Counted from the first letter of the stretch, positions 26,107-35,376 are shown. The stretch: DNA of 64,000 nt from Riemerella columbipharyngis (GCF_900101995.1 NZ_FNAS01000008.1:1-64000), one strand, 5' to 3'. Notes: generated by a model from the sequence alone, not told the origin. Numbers and translations are program-made.

Positions 26107-26221
26107 AATCTATATTGTACAACGAAGTTAATAAAAAAATAAGGAACTCTTTTGGATTAAAAACATAATACTATTCACAAAAAACTTTTTAAAATAAAAA
26201 TTTAAACTCTAATAAGGCACA

Positions 26222-26239
26222 TTGTTTACAAATAAACAA
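26222..26239. promoter_or_regulatory. 7-bp inverted repeat in the AT-rich gap before ung
   Basis: TTGTTTA / TAAACAA with a CAAA centre lies in a 244-base gap (26107-26350) that otherwise holds only AT-rich sequence. It could be an operator or a chance palindrome. Confidence 0.3.
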
Positions 26240-26333
26240 AAATATATCAAAAATACAAAATTAAAAACAATTCTAAAATTGGATGCATAAAATTATTATT
26301 TACAAATATTCAAAAAAAATAAACTGAATTATG

Positions 26334-26341
26334 TACTTTTG
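26334..26341 (+). promoter_or_regulatory. -7 box for ung
   Basis: TACTTTTG. The TTG at its 3' end opens the longest frame, but as part of the promoter it is an unlikely start. The first ATG lies only 9 bases further on. Confidence 0.6.
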
Positions 26342-26350
26342 AAATACAAA

Positions 26351-27001
26351 ATGAATTTTATGACTTGGAAAGAAGTTTTAGCTCCGATAAAAAATTCGAA
26401 TTATTTTGATACACTTTGGAAAAAAGTAAAACTTGAATATCAGACCCACCAATGCTTTCCTCCAAAAAAGCAAATATTTCGTGCCATAGAGCTTACGCCT
26501 TTTGATGATATAAAGGTGGTTATCATCGGGCAAGACCCTTATCACGGAGATTTTCAGGCTAATGGACTTTGCTTCTCGGTATCAGACCAAGTTCCTGCAC
26601 CACCATCTCTACGAAATATTTTCGCCGAACTAAAAGACGATTTAGGGGTTGTAAAACATTCTAATGAATTGGAATGCTGGGCAGAACAAGGGGTGTTGCT
26701 TCTCAATGCAACACTTACTGTAAGGGGGCACAAGGCAAACTCTCATAAGGATTTAGGCTGGGAGCAATTCACAGATTTTATCATCAAGAAAATATCCGAG
26801 GAAAAAGAAAATATTGTTTTTGTTTTATGGGGCTCGTTTGCTCAGAAGAAAAAAGCGATGATAGATACGCACAAGCACTTTGTCCTTAAATCCGTTCATC
26901 CGTCTCCGCTCTCTGCACACCGTGGTTTTTTTGGAAGTAAACCTTTCTCTAAAATCAACAACTACCTTGTTTCTAAGGGACAAACGCCGATAGAGTGGTA
27001 G
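26351..27001 (+). CDS. ung: Uracil-DNA glycosylase
   Basis: Family 1 UDG removes uracil from DNA in base-excision repair. From the ATG at 26351 the protein is 216 residues. It has the water-activating GQDPYH at 60-65 (Asp 62), PPSLRNIFAELKDDLG, GVLLLNATLTVR, FVLWGSFAQKK and the C-terminal DNA-intercalation loop HPSPLSAHRGF. A second in-frame ATG at 26360 (MTWKEVL) fits many homologues equally well. The upstream frame to the TTG at 26339 is rejected because it overlaps the -7 box. Confidence 0.95.
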   Translation: MNFMTWKEVLAPIKNSNYFDTLWKKVKLEYQTHQCFPPKKQIFRAIELTPFDDIKVVIIGQDPYHGDFQANGLCFSVSDQVPAPPSLRNIFAELKDDLGVVKHSNELECWAEQGVLLLNATLTVRGHKANSHKDLGWEQFTDFIIKKISEEKENIVFVLWGSFAQKKKAMIDTHKHFVLKSVHPSPLSAHRGFFGSKPFSKINNYLVSKGQTPIEW

Positions 27002-27040
27002 CTGTTTAGAAAAAGATTTGATTAAAATTTAAACAGGCTC

Positions 27041-27451
27041 TTAGTTTAGCTGAGGCTGTTCGTTGTGCTGTAGTTCTACTTTTACCTCCGGATAATGCTT
27101 TCGTATATACTCAGACATTTTTATGGCGGCATAGACAGAGCGATGCTGTCCGCCAGTGCAGCCAAATGAAATTTGCAGGTTTTTGAAATCTCGGGATAAA
27201 TAATTCTCAATACTGATGGATACAATTTGCTCCGCCAATTGGATGAATTTCGGCATCTGGGTTTTCTCTTCCAAGAACTGTTGTACCCCTTGTTCCGCTC
27301 CGGTTTTTGATTTGTATTCCTCTAACCGCCCCGGATTGAGAATCCCTCTGCAATCAAATACAAACCCACCGCCGTTATCGGTAGTGTCTCTGGGGATTCC
27401 TCCTTTTTTGTACGAGAAACTATAAACCTTTATTGTCATTTGTTTTTCCAT
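27041..27451 (-). CDS. Stand-alone RapZ C-terminal domain protein
   Basis: This 136-residue protein corresponds only to the C-terminal RNA-binding half of RapZ (YvcJ); the N-terminal P-loop kinase-like half is absent. Blocks are FSYKKGGIPRDTTDNGGGFVFDCRGILNPGRL and FGCTGGQHRSVYAAIKMSEYI (97-106 is the GCTGGQHRS core). In E. coli full RapZ routes the sRNA GlmZ to RNase E. Single-domain versions are common in Bacteroidota, where GlmY/Z are not known. The start could also be M5 (MTIKVYSF). It follows prfA after 11 bases. Confidence 0.85.
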   Translation of the reverse strand: MEKQMTIKVYSFSYKKGGIPRDTTDNGGGFVFDCRGILNPGRLEEYKSKTGAEQGVQQFLEEKTQMPKFIQLAEQIVSISIENYLSRDFKNLQISFGCTGGQHRSVYAAIKMSEYIRKHYPEVKVELQHNEQPQLN

Positions 27452-27462
27452 TAGATGATGAG

Positions 27463-28548
27463 TTACATATTTTCCTCTTCGCCTTTCATTTTCTCGGCAT
27501 TTTCTGCCATTATTAGAGCGTCCAACATTTCTTGAATATCCCCGTTCATAAAGTTGTCAAGGTTATAAATAGATTTATTAATACGGTGGTCCGTTACCCT
27601 GCCTTGGGGATAGTTATAAGTTCTAATTTTCGCAGAACGGTCACCGGTAGAAACCATTGTTTTTCTCTGTGCGGCGATGTCTCCTTGCACTTTCTGAAGT
27701 TCTATATCATAGAGCTTTGTCCTTAGCATTTCCATTGCCAGCTCTCTGTTTGCCAATTGGGAGCGTGCCTGCTGGCAGACGACTACTATTCCCGTAGGCT
27801 TGTGGGTAAGCTGTACTTTTGTTTCTACCTTATTTACATTCTGCCCTCCGGCACCACCGGAACGCGAAGTTTGCATTTCTATATCCGCAGGATTGATTTC
27901 CACATCTACCTCTTCTGCTTCCGGGAGTACCGCTACCGTAATGGCAGAAGTATGTACCCTTCCTTGAGATTCTGTTTCCGGCACACGCTGTACGCGGTGC
28001 ACACCGGATTCAAATTTCATAATACCATAGACACCACTGCCCTCTACTTTCATAATGAGTTCTTTGTAGCCTTTGGAAGCCTCGTTGGCATCGGTAATTT
28101 CGTGTTTCCAGCCTTGAGACTTGAAGTACATAGCGTACATTCTGTAAATATCTTCTACAAAGATAGCGGACTCATCGCCTCCTGTTCCGGCTCGCAGCTC
28201 TACCATTACATTTTTATCGTCTGCGGGGTCTTTAGGGATTAGAAGATATTTTAGTTCTTCTTCTATTTTGGGAATTCGTTCTTGTGCCTCTTGCCGTTCT
28301 ATTTTAGCAAGGTCTGCAAGTTCTTTATCAAAGCCATCTGAAATAATCTCATCGGCTTCCTCTATTGCTTGAAGAGCTCCCATATACTCATCAAAAACTT
28401 TAACGATTTTGCCCAAATCACTATATTCCTTATTGAGCGAGGAATAGCGTTTTTGGTCAGAGATTACATCGGGCTGTATAATAAGATCGGCTACTTCATT
28501 GTAGCGTTGTTTTATAGCTTCTAATTTTGGTATTAAACTTTTAGACAT
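27463..28548 (-). CDS. prfA: Peptide chain release factor 1
   Basis: RF1 reads UAA and UAG and triggers peptide release. The 361-residue protein has the codon-recognition tripeptide P-E-T at 190-192 (PxT motif of RF1 in [14 protein letters not shown]) and GGQ at 234-236 in [14 protein letters not shown], whose glutamine is the methylation site of PrmC. Length is normal. A minus-strand TATCTTTG box is at 28578-28571. RapZ-C follows 11 bases downstream, likely on the same transcript. Confidence 0.97.
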   Translation of the reverse strand: MSKSLIPKLEAIKQRYNEVADLIIQPDVISDQKRYSSLNKEYSDLGKIVKVFDEYMGALQAIEEADEIISDGFDKELADLAKIERQEAQERIPKIEEELKYLLIPKDPADDKNVMVELRAGTGGDESAIFVEDIYRMYAMYFKSQGWKHEITDANEASKGYKELIMKVEGSGVYGIMKFESGVHRVQRVPETESQGRVHTSAITVAVLPEAEEVDVEINPADIEMQTSRSGGAGGQNVNKVETKVQLTHKPTGIVVVCQQARSQLANRELAMEMLRTKLYDIELQKVQGDIAAQRKTMVSTGDRSAKIRTYNYPQGRVTDHRINKSIYNLDNFMNGDIQEMLDALIMAENAEKMKGEEENM

Positions 28549-28570
28549 ATTCTATATTTAATAATAGCGA

Positions 28571-28578
28571 CAAAGATA
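28571..28578 (-). promoter_or_regulatory. -7 box for prfA
   Basis: TATCTTTG on the minus strand, 22 bases upstream of the prfA start. Confidence 0.6.
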
Positions 28579-28718
28579 AGGAATTTTCAGATGATTTCTT
28601 TTAGATAAAAAATAAGACACTTATAGCTAATTTATTAACATTCCGAAACTCTACCGATAAAACGCACCCAATACAAGCATTCTGCCAACCTTACGAAGTT
28701 CATTGAACAACAAAAACA

Positions 28719-29483
28719 TTACTCCAAAATAGCCTTCAAATGGGTAATATGCTCGTGAGCCGTAAGGTCAAACTTCACGGGAACGATACTTATATACCCT
28801 TCGGATAGAGCGGTTTCATCTGCATCGTCTCCATCATCCATATTGTTGAAGTAGCCTGTGAGCCAGTAGTATTTTTTACCATGAGGATTGGTTCTTTCAT
28901 CAAAATTTTCTTCCCATTTAGCATTGGCTTGGCGGCATATTTTTATACCTTTCAGTTCTTCTTTGATGAGTTTCGGAATATTAACATTTAACACTATGCC
29001 TTTTGGCAAGGGATTTTCCAGTGTGGTTTTCACAATCTTCTGAATATAATCCTTGGCTTGGGTAAAATCTGCATCCCAGCTGAAATCCAACAACGAGAAA
29101 CCAATTGCACTAATCCCCTCTACCCCTGCCTCTACCGCTGCAGACATAGTTCCGGAATAGATAATATTGATAGAGGAATTGGATCCGTGATTGATGCCGG
29201 ACACTACCAAATCCGGAGTCCTGTTAAGAATTTTATCTAAGGCAAATTTTACACAATCCACAGGAGTACCGCTCAATGCAAAATCTCTCTGAGGTCCCGG
29301 CATATTGATTTCTTCAAAGGTAAGGGTAGAGTTAATCGTAATCGCATGTCCTTTACCACTCTGCGGAGAGTTAGGAGCTACCACTACCACCTCACCTATT
29401 TCGTTCATAAACTCTACCAAATTCCGGATTCCCGGTGCCGCGATGCCGTCATCATTCGTTACTAAGATAAGTGGTTTAGCCAT
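28719..29483 (-). CDS. surE: 5'/3'-nucleotidase SurE
   Basis: A 254-residue metal-dependent phosphatase acting on nucleoside monophosphates. The N-terminal LVTNDDGIAAPGIRNL (catalytic D11, D12), VVVVAPNSPQSGKGHAIT, the GTPVDCVKFAL block and VVSGINHGSNSSINIIYSGTMSAAVEA are diagnostic. SurE proteins are linked to stationary-phase survival. It is divergent from the tail-specific protease gene; a minus-strand TAAATTTG box sits at 29510-29503. Confidence 0.95.
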   Translation of the reverse strand: MAKPLILVTNDDGIAAPGIRNLVEFMNEIGEVVVVAPNSPQSGKGHAITINSTLTFEEINMPGPQRDFALSGTPVDCVKFALDKILNRTPDLVVSGINHGSNSSINIIYSGTMSAAVEAGVEGISAIGFSLLDFSWDADFTQAKDYIQKIVKTTLENPLPKGIVLNVNIPKLIKEELKGIKICRQANAKWEENFDERTNPHGKKYYWLTGYFNNMDDGDDADETALSEGYISIVPVKFDLTAHEHITHLKAILE

Positions 29484-29502
29484 CTTTCTAAAAAATTTAG
29501 AG

Positions 29503-29510
29503 CAAATTTA
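29503..29510 (-). promoter_or_regulatory. -7 box for surE
   Basis: TAAATTTG on the minus strand, 19 bases before the surE start. Confidence 0.5.
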
Positions 29511-29543
29511 GGCAAAAAATTATAAGAGATTAAAAATAAATAG

Positions 29544-29551
29544 TATTTTTG
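29544..29551 (+). promoter_or_regulatory. -7 box for the tail-specific protease gene
   Basis: TATTTTTG, 77 bases upstream of the ATG at 29629, implying a fairly long leader. Confidence 0.4.
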
Positions 29552-29628
29552 AGGTTTGTTTGTGCTAATGTAACTTAGATACAAACTTAAAGATTTAATT
29601 ACAATAGATATAGATAAGGTTTAAAATT

Positions 29629-31752
29629 ATGTTTAAAAAATTCAGATTAAATAAGCTGTTGCTTTTTATACCGCTGACTTCGATGATGTTCTGCTTCAAC
29701 TCACCAAAGAACGATGATGAAAAAATGATGACTATAATGGTAGCCATAAAAAATACTCTGAGCTATCTTCATTACAACCCGAGACCAATAAACGACGCCT
29801 ACTCCAGAGATGTCTATAAAAAATACTTTGACAAGATAGACCCCATGAAACAGTACTTCTTAAAGTCTGATATGGATAAATTCAGCTTGTTCAAAGATAA
29901 ACTGGACAACTATTTCGAGATAGGAGATTTGACTTTCTTCAAGGTAACCACAGATACCCTTGCCAAAAGAGTGGAGTATATCAAGTCCATTAGCAAAGAA
30001 ATATTGAGCAAACCTATCGACCTTCACGAGAATGATTCTTTGATTTTGGATCCTAAAATAAAAGACTATCCTGCAGACAAAAAAGAGTTGTATAATGAAT
30101 GGAAAAGATTCATCAAATACAACATCTTGCAGGAAGTGGAAACAATGAACAGTCGGGAAGAAGCAAAACAAAAACTTAAAGATTCTTTAAACAAAAACCA
30201 TCTAAAAGATACCATTACCCTAAAACATTATACCCAAGAACAAAAAATACAAAAGGCTACCGAAGAAATAAAAAACCTGATGAATAATATGTTCAAAAGG
30301 ATACAAAAACGCAAAGAAATGGATGTATTCTCTATGTATATGAACGCTTACACAGAAGCTTTTGACCCTCACTCCAATTACTACTCCCCAAAAGATAAGG
30401 AAGATTTTGATGTGCAATTTTCAGGAGTGTTCGTAGGCATAGGTGCAGTGATACAAGAGAAAAAAGGATCTTTTTATTTTGGTCCACTCACCGTAGGAGC
30501 TCCTGCTTGGAAATCCAAAGAGCTATCAGAAGGAGATAAAATTCTTAAAGTAAAACCTTTGCCCAACGAACCTGCCATCAATGTAAGCGGAATGCTGATA
30601 GAGGAAGTCGTGAAAAACATAAGAGGCAAAAAAGGAACCAAAGTAACCCTCACCATAATGAAAAAAGATGGTACCATAAAAGAAATCACCTTAGTACGGG
30701 ATAAAGTAAAAATAGAAGATACCTTTGCCAAGAGTATTATGATTGAAACCCCCGACAAAAAGAAAATAGGATACATCTACCTACCTGGATTTTATGCCGA
30801 TTTCAAAGACGACAAAGAAGGCCGGAATGCTTCTGATGATGTGAAAACAGAGCTTGAAAAACTCAAAAAAGAAGGAGCCCAATATATGATTTTAGATATC
30901 CGAAGCAACGGAGGTGGCTCTCTGTCCGAGGTAGTGGATATGATGGGACTCTTTACTAAACAAGGACCTGTAGTACAAGTGAAAGACAATAATGGAAATA
31001 CACAAGCCCACCGAAACAAAAGTAATAACCCTATATGGACAGGACCTTTACTATTGCTTCAAAACGAGCTGTCGGCATCGGCATCAGAGATATTAGCACA
31101 GGCAATGAGAGATTATCAAAGAGCTATCATTCTTGGCTCTCCTACTTCCTTCGGTAAAGGTACGGTACAGACTTTTATAGGACTCAATCGCTTCCTTAAT
31201 ACCAACGAAGATTTTGGAGATTTGAAAATGACGATACAAAAATTCTACGGTATCAACGGGGAATCTAACCAACTAAAAGGTGTCCCGTCTGACATTCCGC
31301 TGAAAGACGGTTTCTCGTACTCCGAGATTGGTGAAAAATATGCAGACAATGCCTTGCCTTGGGATAAAATACAGCCTACTGAATACACAAAGCTCTATAT
31401 TCCCAATATAGAGAATATTATCAAAAATAGTGAGGCAAGAATGGCAACCAGCAAGGATTATCAATTATTATTAGAATCCATTAAATGGAAAGAGAAACTC
31501 GACAAAGTAAAAAAACTACCCCTAAATATAAACCAATTTGAAGCACTGATGATTAAAAGAAAAAAAGAACTCGAGCGTTTCAAATCTTTAGGAAAATATA
31601 ACAACGGGCTCAAGTTTACAATGAATTCCGATGAGCAGATGAGAGCTAAAAAAGACACTGTTTTTGCCAAAAAAGAAAAATCTTGGATCAAAAATCTTAG
31701 TAGAGATTTATTCTTAAAAGAAGGAACCAAAGTAGTAACCGAAATAAAATAA
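29629..31752 (+). CDS. prc: Carboxy-terminal (tail-specific) processing protease, S41 family
   Basis: This 707-residue envelope protease has an N-terminal hydrophobic signal (about 7-24), a long helical Prc-type N-terminal domain (about 30-240), a PDZ domain (about 255-355; GVFVGIGAVIQEKKGSFYFGPLTVGAPAWK), and the S41 catalytic core with YMILDIRSNGGGSL, the catalytic Ser near 483 in NELSASASEILAQAM and Lys near 510 in SPTSFGKGTVQ. A Prc C-terminal helical region follows. It degrades or trims periplasmic proteins at their C-termini. The MscS-type gene follows 7 bases downstream. Confidence 0.93.
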   Translation: MFKKFRLNKLLLFIPLTSMMFCFNSPKNDDEKMMTIMVAIKNTLSYLHYNPRPINDAYSRDVYKKYFDKIDPMKQYFLKSDMDKFSLFKDKLDNYFEIGDLTFFKVTTDTLAKRVEYIKSISKEILSKPIDLHENDSLILDPKIKDYPADKKELYNEWKRFIKYNILQEVETMNSREEAKQKLKDSLNKNHLKDTITLKHYTQEQKIQKATEEIKNLMNNMFKRIQKRKEMDVFSMYMNAYTEAFDPHSNYYSPKDKEDFDVQFSGVFVGIGAVIQEKKGSFYFGPLTVGAPAWKSKELSEGDKILKVKPLPNEPAINVSGMLIEEVVKNIRGKKGTKVTLTIMKKDGTIKEITLVRDKVKIEDTFAKSIMIETPDKKKIGYIYLPGFYADFKDDKEGRNASDDVKTELEKLKKEGAQYMILDIRSNGGGSLSEVVDMMGLFTKQGPVVQVKDNNGNTQAHRNKSNNPIWTGPLLLLQNELSASASEILAQAMRDYQRAIILGSPTSFGKGTVQTFIGLNRFLNTNEDFGDLKMTIQKFYGINGESNQLKGVPSDIPLKDGFSYSEIGEKYADNALPWDKIQPTEYTKLYIPNIENIIKNSEARMATSKDYQLLLESIKWKEKLDKVKKLPLNINQFEALMIKRKKELERFKSLGKYNNGLKFTMNSDEQMRAKKDTVFAKKEKSWIKNLSRDLFLKEGTKVVTEIK

Positions 31753-31759
31753 ACAGACA

Positions 31760-32641
31760 ATGAATGATAATGTAAACCATCTGACTAACGATGTAAGCCT
31801 CACCCTGAAACAAATTTTGGAATACAAAGTTTTTTCCATTGGAGGCTACTCTCTTAGTGTTTATGAAATAGCTATTGCACTGCTGATTATCATACTTGGA
31901 GTTATCGCATCTAAACTCATTCGGAAGATTATCTACAGGTCTGAGCGTTTAGATTTAGGTAAAAAATTTGCCTTTTCCCAGATTATTCATTATCTCATAC
32001 TCATCTTCGTATTCTTTATTGCAATGAGGGCTATCGGCATCAATATTTCCCCCCTGTTATTCGGTTCTGGAGCTCTATTAGTAGGGTTGGGATTAGGACT
32101 TCAGAATCTATTTTTGGATTTTATATCCGGAGTCATTATCCTATTAGATAGAACCATAAAAGTAGGAGATATCATAGAAATAGAAGGTATCGTAGGACGT
32201 GTTCAGCAGATCCATATGCGTTCCACGGCAATTCGTACCAGAGACAACAAAAGCTTAATTTTTCCGAATTCTATTCTAACTAAAGAGAAATTCATCAATT
32301 ATTCTCATGCAGACAATATCGTAAGATTCGAAATTTCTGTAGGCGTACACTACAACACAGACATAGATCTGGCCTCAAAACTACTAATCGAAGCGGCATT
32401 AGAAAACAACTTTGTCTTGAAAAACGAAGAGCCTATAGTAAGGCTGGAAGACTTCGGAGACAGCTCCTTAGATTTAAAGCTCTTCTATTTTTCAACACAT
32501 TTATTCCGTGCGCCGCAGACCAAAAACGAAATCAGAAGGGAAATTCTGAAGAAGTTTAAAGCAAACGGTATCAACATTCCGTATCCTATCAGGACTTTGG
32601 ATATCCCAAATCAGACATTGAATATCAGGCAAAATCCATAG
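31760..32641 (+). CDS. Mechanosensitive ion channel, MscS family
   Basis: A 293-residue MscS-type channel with about three membrane helices: roughly 32-50, 72-92 and the pore-lining helix around 98-128 (LFGSGALLVGLGLGLQNLFLDFISGVIIL), followed by the conserved cytoplasmic beta domain (VGDIIEIEGIVGRVQQIHMRSTAIRTRDNKSLIFPNS) and an alpha/beta C-terminal domain. It releases solutes under hypo-osmotic shock. It is preceded closely by prc and is probably co-transcribed with it. Confidence 0.92.
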   Translation: MNDNVNHLTNDVSLTLKQILEYKVFSIGGYSLSVYEIAIALLIIILGVIASKLIRKIIYRSERLDLGKKFAFSQIIHYLILIFVFFIAMRAIGINISPLLFGSGALLVGLGLGLQNLFLDFISGVIILLDRTIKVGDIIEIEGIVGRVQQIHMRSTAIRTRDNKSLIFPNSILTKEKFINYSHADNIVRFEISVGVHYNTDIDLASKLLIEAALENNFVLKNEEPIVRLEDFGDSSLDLKLFYFSTHLFRAPQTKNEIRREILKKFKANGINIPYPIRTLDIPNQTLNIRQNP

Positions 32642-32695
32642 GAAAGAAAAGAGGTGATTATATTTATTCAACGCTAATTTTGTATCTCATCGGTT

Positions 32696-33526
32696 ATGTT
32701 AGAATTTTGGATATTATTTGTAGGAGCCATTTCGGCAGGTTTACTCGGTTCTCTTACGGGGTTGGGTGGCGGAGTGGTGATTATCCCTATACTTACTTTA
32801 GGATTTCATATTCCTGTTCCTTATGCTGTAGGAGCTTCCCTCATCTCTGTAATAGGAACTTCTTCAGGCTCTGCATCGGCTTTCGTTAAGGAAGGCTACA
32901 CTAATATGAGAATAGGAATTTTCTTGGAAATTGCTACTACTTTCGGAGCGATTTTGGGAGCATTAGCGGCCGGTATATTAGATTCCAATACTATTGGAAT
33001 TATTTTTGGGCTAATACTAATGCTGACGGCAGTACTTGGAATACGAAAAAAACCTGACCACCAACTGGATATAATAGAAGACTCTTGGGCCCGAAAACTG
33101 AAACTATATGGTAGTTTTCCCAAAAACGGCAAAATAGCCCAGTATTCTTCAACTAATATTTTCGAAGGATTTGCCATGATGGGATTTGCAGGAATGATGT
33201 CTGGACTATTGGGTATCGGAGGAGGAGTACTTAAAGTTTTGGCAATGGACAATATTATGAAACTTCCTTTCAAGGTTTCCACTACTACAAGTAATTTTAT
33301 GATAGGGGTAACGGCAGCAGCAAGTGCATTCATCTACTTCCAAAGAGGAGAAATTATTCCAGAAATTGCAGCACCGGTTCTCATTGGTGTTGTAGCAGGT
33401 TCTTTCATTGGTTCTAAAATATTTATGAAGATAAAAACTCATAGTCTGAAAGTTATTTTCAGCCTCGTAGCAGCAGCATTATCTGTCTATATGATTTATA
33501 AAGGATTAACCGGTAAATTCCATTAA
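32696..33526 (+). CDS. Sulfite exporter TauE/SafE family permease
   Basis: A 276-residue membrane protein with two four-helix halves, each starting with the family motif (AISAGLLGSLTGLGGGVVIIPILT and GFAGMMSGLLGIGGGVLKVLAM). The family moves sulfite, sulfonates or other organic anions; the substrate here is not determined. The DUF1634 gene starts 2 bases after it, an association seen in many bacteria and archaea. Confidence 0.9.
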   Translation: MLEFWILFVGAISAGLLGSLTGLGGGVVIIPILTLGFHIPVPYAVGASLISVIGTSSGSASAFVKEGYTNMRIGIFLEIATTFGAILGALAAGILDSNTIGIIFGLILMLTAVLGIRKKPDHQLDIIEDSWARKLKLYGSFPKNGKIAQYSSTNIFEGFAMMGFAGMMSGLLGIGGGVLKVLAMDNIMKLPFKVSTTTSNFMIGVTAAASAFIYFQRGEIIPEIAAPVLIGVVAGSFIGSKIFMKIKTHSLKVIFSLVAAALSVYMIYKGLTGKFH

Positions 33527-33528
33527 GA

Positions 33529-33900
33529 ATGAATGATTTAGCACATAAAGAAGCCCGGTTGAACAACCTTGTTGGAAATCTATTAAGAATAGGGGTTTTG
33601 ACTTCTGTAATTGTCGTTTTTATAGGTATTATCATTGGGGTATTTAGAGGAGATTTGGTGATAAATATACCGGAAGCCACTCCCACAGAAAATACTTTTA
33701 TCACTTATTATAAAGATTTAATGCTTGGCGAAACCCATGCCATTATAGAAACCGGCGTTTTGCTTATGCTCTTTACGCCCATTATGAGGATTGTCTTTGC
33801 CGCAATAGCCTTCTACAAGGAGAAAGACAAGCTGTACACATTCCTTTCGTTGGTCGTATTGGCGGTTATTATCCTAAGTTTCTCTTTGGGTAAAGGATAG
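33529..33900 (+). CDS. DUF1634 domain membrane protein
   Basis: A 123-residue protein with three predicted helices (about 18-38, 65-84, 98-118) and the DUF1634 pattern ARLNNLVGNLLRIGVLTSVIVVFIGI ... LMLFTPIMRIVFAAIAFYKEKDKLYTFLSL. It is consistently found beside TauE/SafE permeases, as here (2-base gap), and is presumed to be an accessory subunit. That role is inference from context. Confidence 0.87.
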   Translation: MNDLAHKEARLNNLVGNLLRIGVLTSVIVVFIGIIIGVFRGDLVINIPEATPTENTFITYYKDLMLGETHAIIETGVLLMLFTPIMRIVFAAIAFYKEKDKLYTFLSLVVLAVIILSFSLGKG

Positions 33901-33928
33901 ATTGGTAAAAACTTAACTAAAATAAAAA

Positions 33929-34132
33929 ATGAATTTCAAAAATCCTAAAACCATAATCATCATTGTACTAACATTCGTCATTGTTTTCTTGATGAATTAC
34001 ATTGGCAATGACTCTCCGAATAAACTTCAAGACGCTGCCCTTAACGGCTTGGGAGGGGTAGTTGGAATTATTGTGGGGCTTTTCATTTGGAACCGCAACA
34101 AGCACGACAATACACATCAGGATTTTGACTAA
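33929..34132 (+). CDS. Small membrane protein
   Basis: A 67-residue protein with two hydrophobic segments (about 9-25, IIIIVLTFVIVFLMNYI, and 40-54, GLGGVVGIIVGLFIW) and a polar His/Asp C-terminus (NRNKHDNTHQDFD). It follows DUF1634 by 28 bases in the same direction, so it may belong to that unit. No family is recognised. Confidence 0.55.
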   Translation: MNFKNPKTIIIIVLTFVIVFLMNYIGNDSPNKLQDAALNGLGGVVGIIVGLFIWNRNKHDNTHQDFD

Positions 34133-34179
34133 GCCGAGCAGTAAAGCTGCCGTAAGAGGTCTAATTAAGAAATACTTTG

Positions 34180-34187
34180 TATCTTTG
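34180..34187 (+). promoter_or_regulatory. -7 box for the sigma-54 activator gene
   Basis: TATCTTTG ends four bases before the ATG at 34192. Transcription would start at or next to the A of the ATG, so the mRNA would be nearly leaderless. Confidence 0.6.
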
Positions 34188-34191
34188 TGAT

Positions 34192-35376
34192 ATGCAAAAA
34201 ATATTAATAGTAGAAGACGAAAAAAACATCTCGGGATTACTGAAAAATATTCTTTCCGAGGAAATGGCAGACTACGATATACAAATTGCCGATGATGGTC
34301 TGGAAGGGTATAAACTTATAGAAAATGAAGATTTTTCTTTGGTTATTTCGGATATCAAAATGCCTAAACTTTCCGGAACAGAGCTTTTAGAAAAATCATT
34401 AGCATTAAAACCTGATACTGCTTTCATTATGATATCGGCTCATGGTGATATCCATACGGCTGTAGATAGCATAAAAAAAGGAGCTTATGATTTTATAGAA
34501 AAACCCATAGATCTCAACAGGCTTATCACAAGCGTAAGGAATGCTTTAGATAGAAATAAACTGCAACAAGCCAATCAAAACCTGAAAAAAGAAAACTCAC
34601 AGCTTAAGAAAAAAGTGAGTAAAAAATATGAAATGATAGGTGAATCCGAAGCCCTAAAAAAAATCAAAAATATAATTAATAAAGTGGCTGTTTCAGAGGC
34701 AAGAGTGCTTATCACCGGTCCTAATGGCGTAGGGAAAGAATTGGTAGCACATTCTCTTCACGAGAAAAGCAATAGAAGCAACCAGCCTATAGTAGAAGTA
34801 AATTGTGCAGCCATACCTTCTGAATTGATAGAAAGTGAACTTTTCGGACATACAAAAGGTTCCTTCACCGGAGCTGTAAAGGATAAATCCGGAAAATTTG
34901 AACAAGCCAATGGCGGCACCTTATTTTTAGATGAAATAGGCGATATGAGTTTAGCTGCTCAAGCTAAGGTTTTGAGAGCTTTGCAAGAGAATAAAATCTC
35001 TCCGGTCGGCAGCGACAAGGAGATTAAAGTAGATGTGAGAGTGATCACTGCAACCAATAAAAATCTTCAAAAAGAAATAGAAGAAGGAAAATTCCGCGAA
35101 GATTTATACCACAGAATATCCGTGATAGAAATCCATGTTCCATCTCTTAACGAGAGAAAGGAGGATATCTCTCTATTGGTAGAACATTTTACCAAAGTGA
35201 TTGCTAATGAACAAGGCAGTCCTGTAAAAGAGTTTGATGCAAAAGCGATAAAAGCATTGGAAAAACTCGATTGGACAGGGAATATCCGAGAGCTGAGAAA
35301 TGTGGTAGAACGGCTGATTATTTTAGGAGAAAATCCCGTTTCGGAAAAAGATGTAGAGAATTTTGTGAGAAAATAA
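34192..35376 (+). CDS. Sigma-54-dependent response regulator without a DNA-binding domain
   Basis: From the ATG at 34192 the protein has 394 residues: a receiver domain (1-118) with phospho-acceptor D54 in VISDIKMP and K104, a coiled linker (121-145), and an AAA+ sigma-54 activation domain with Walker A GPNGVGKE (176-183), GSFTGA (223-228, in place of the usual GAFTGA), Walker B TLFLDE (243-248) and WTGNIRELRN. The chain stops at 394, just after the AAA+ lid, so the Fis-type helix-turn-helix of NtrC (usually about 460 residues) is absent. No sensor kinase or rpoN is in the window. The frame upstream to TTG 34177 overlaps the promoter and is rejected. Confidence 0.9.
   Translation: MQKILIVEDEKNISGLLKNILSEEMADYDIQIADDGLEGYKLIENEDFSLVISDIKMPKLSGTELLEKSLALKPDTAFIMISAHGDIHTAVDSIKKGAYDFIEKPIDLNRLITSVRNALDRNKLQQANQNLKKENSQLKKKVSKKYEMIGESEALKKIKNIINKVAVSEARVLITGPNGVGKELVAHSLHEKSNRSNQPIVEVNCAAIPSELIESELFGHTKGSFTGAVKDKSGKFEQANGGTLFLDEIGDMSLAAQAKVLRALQENKISPVGSDKEIKVDVRVITATNKNLQKEIEEGKFREDLYHRISVIEIHVPSLNERKEDISLLVEHFTKVIANEQGSPVKEFDAKAIKALEKLDWTGNIRELRNVVERLIILGENPVSEKDVENFVRK

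Noticed and set aside
27002-27036. CTGTTTA/TAAACAG inverted repeat between ung and the RapZ-C gene as a terminator
   Set aside because: The stem is only 7 bp with a 21-base loop and there is no T-run on either side.
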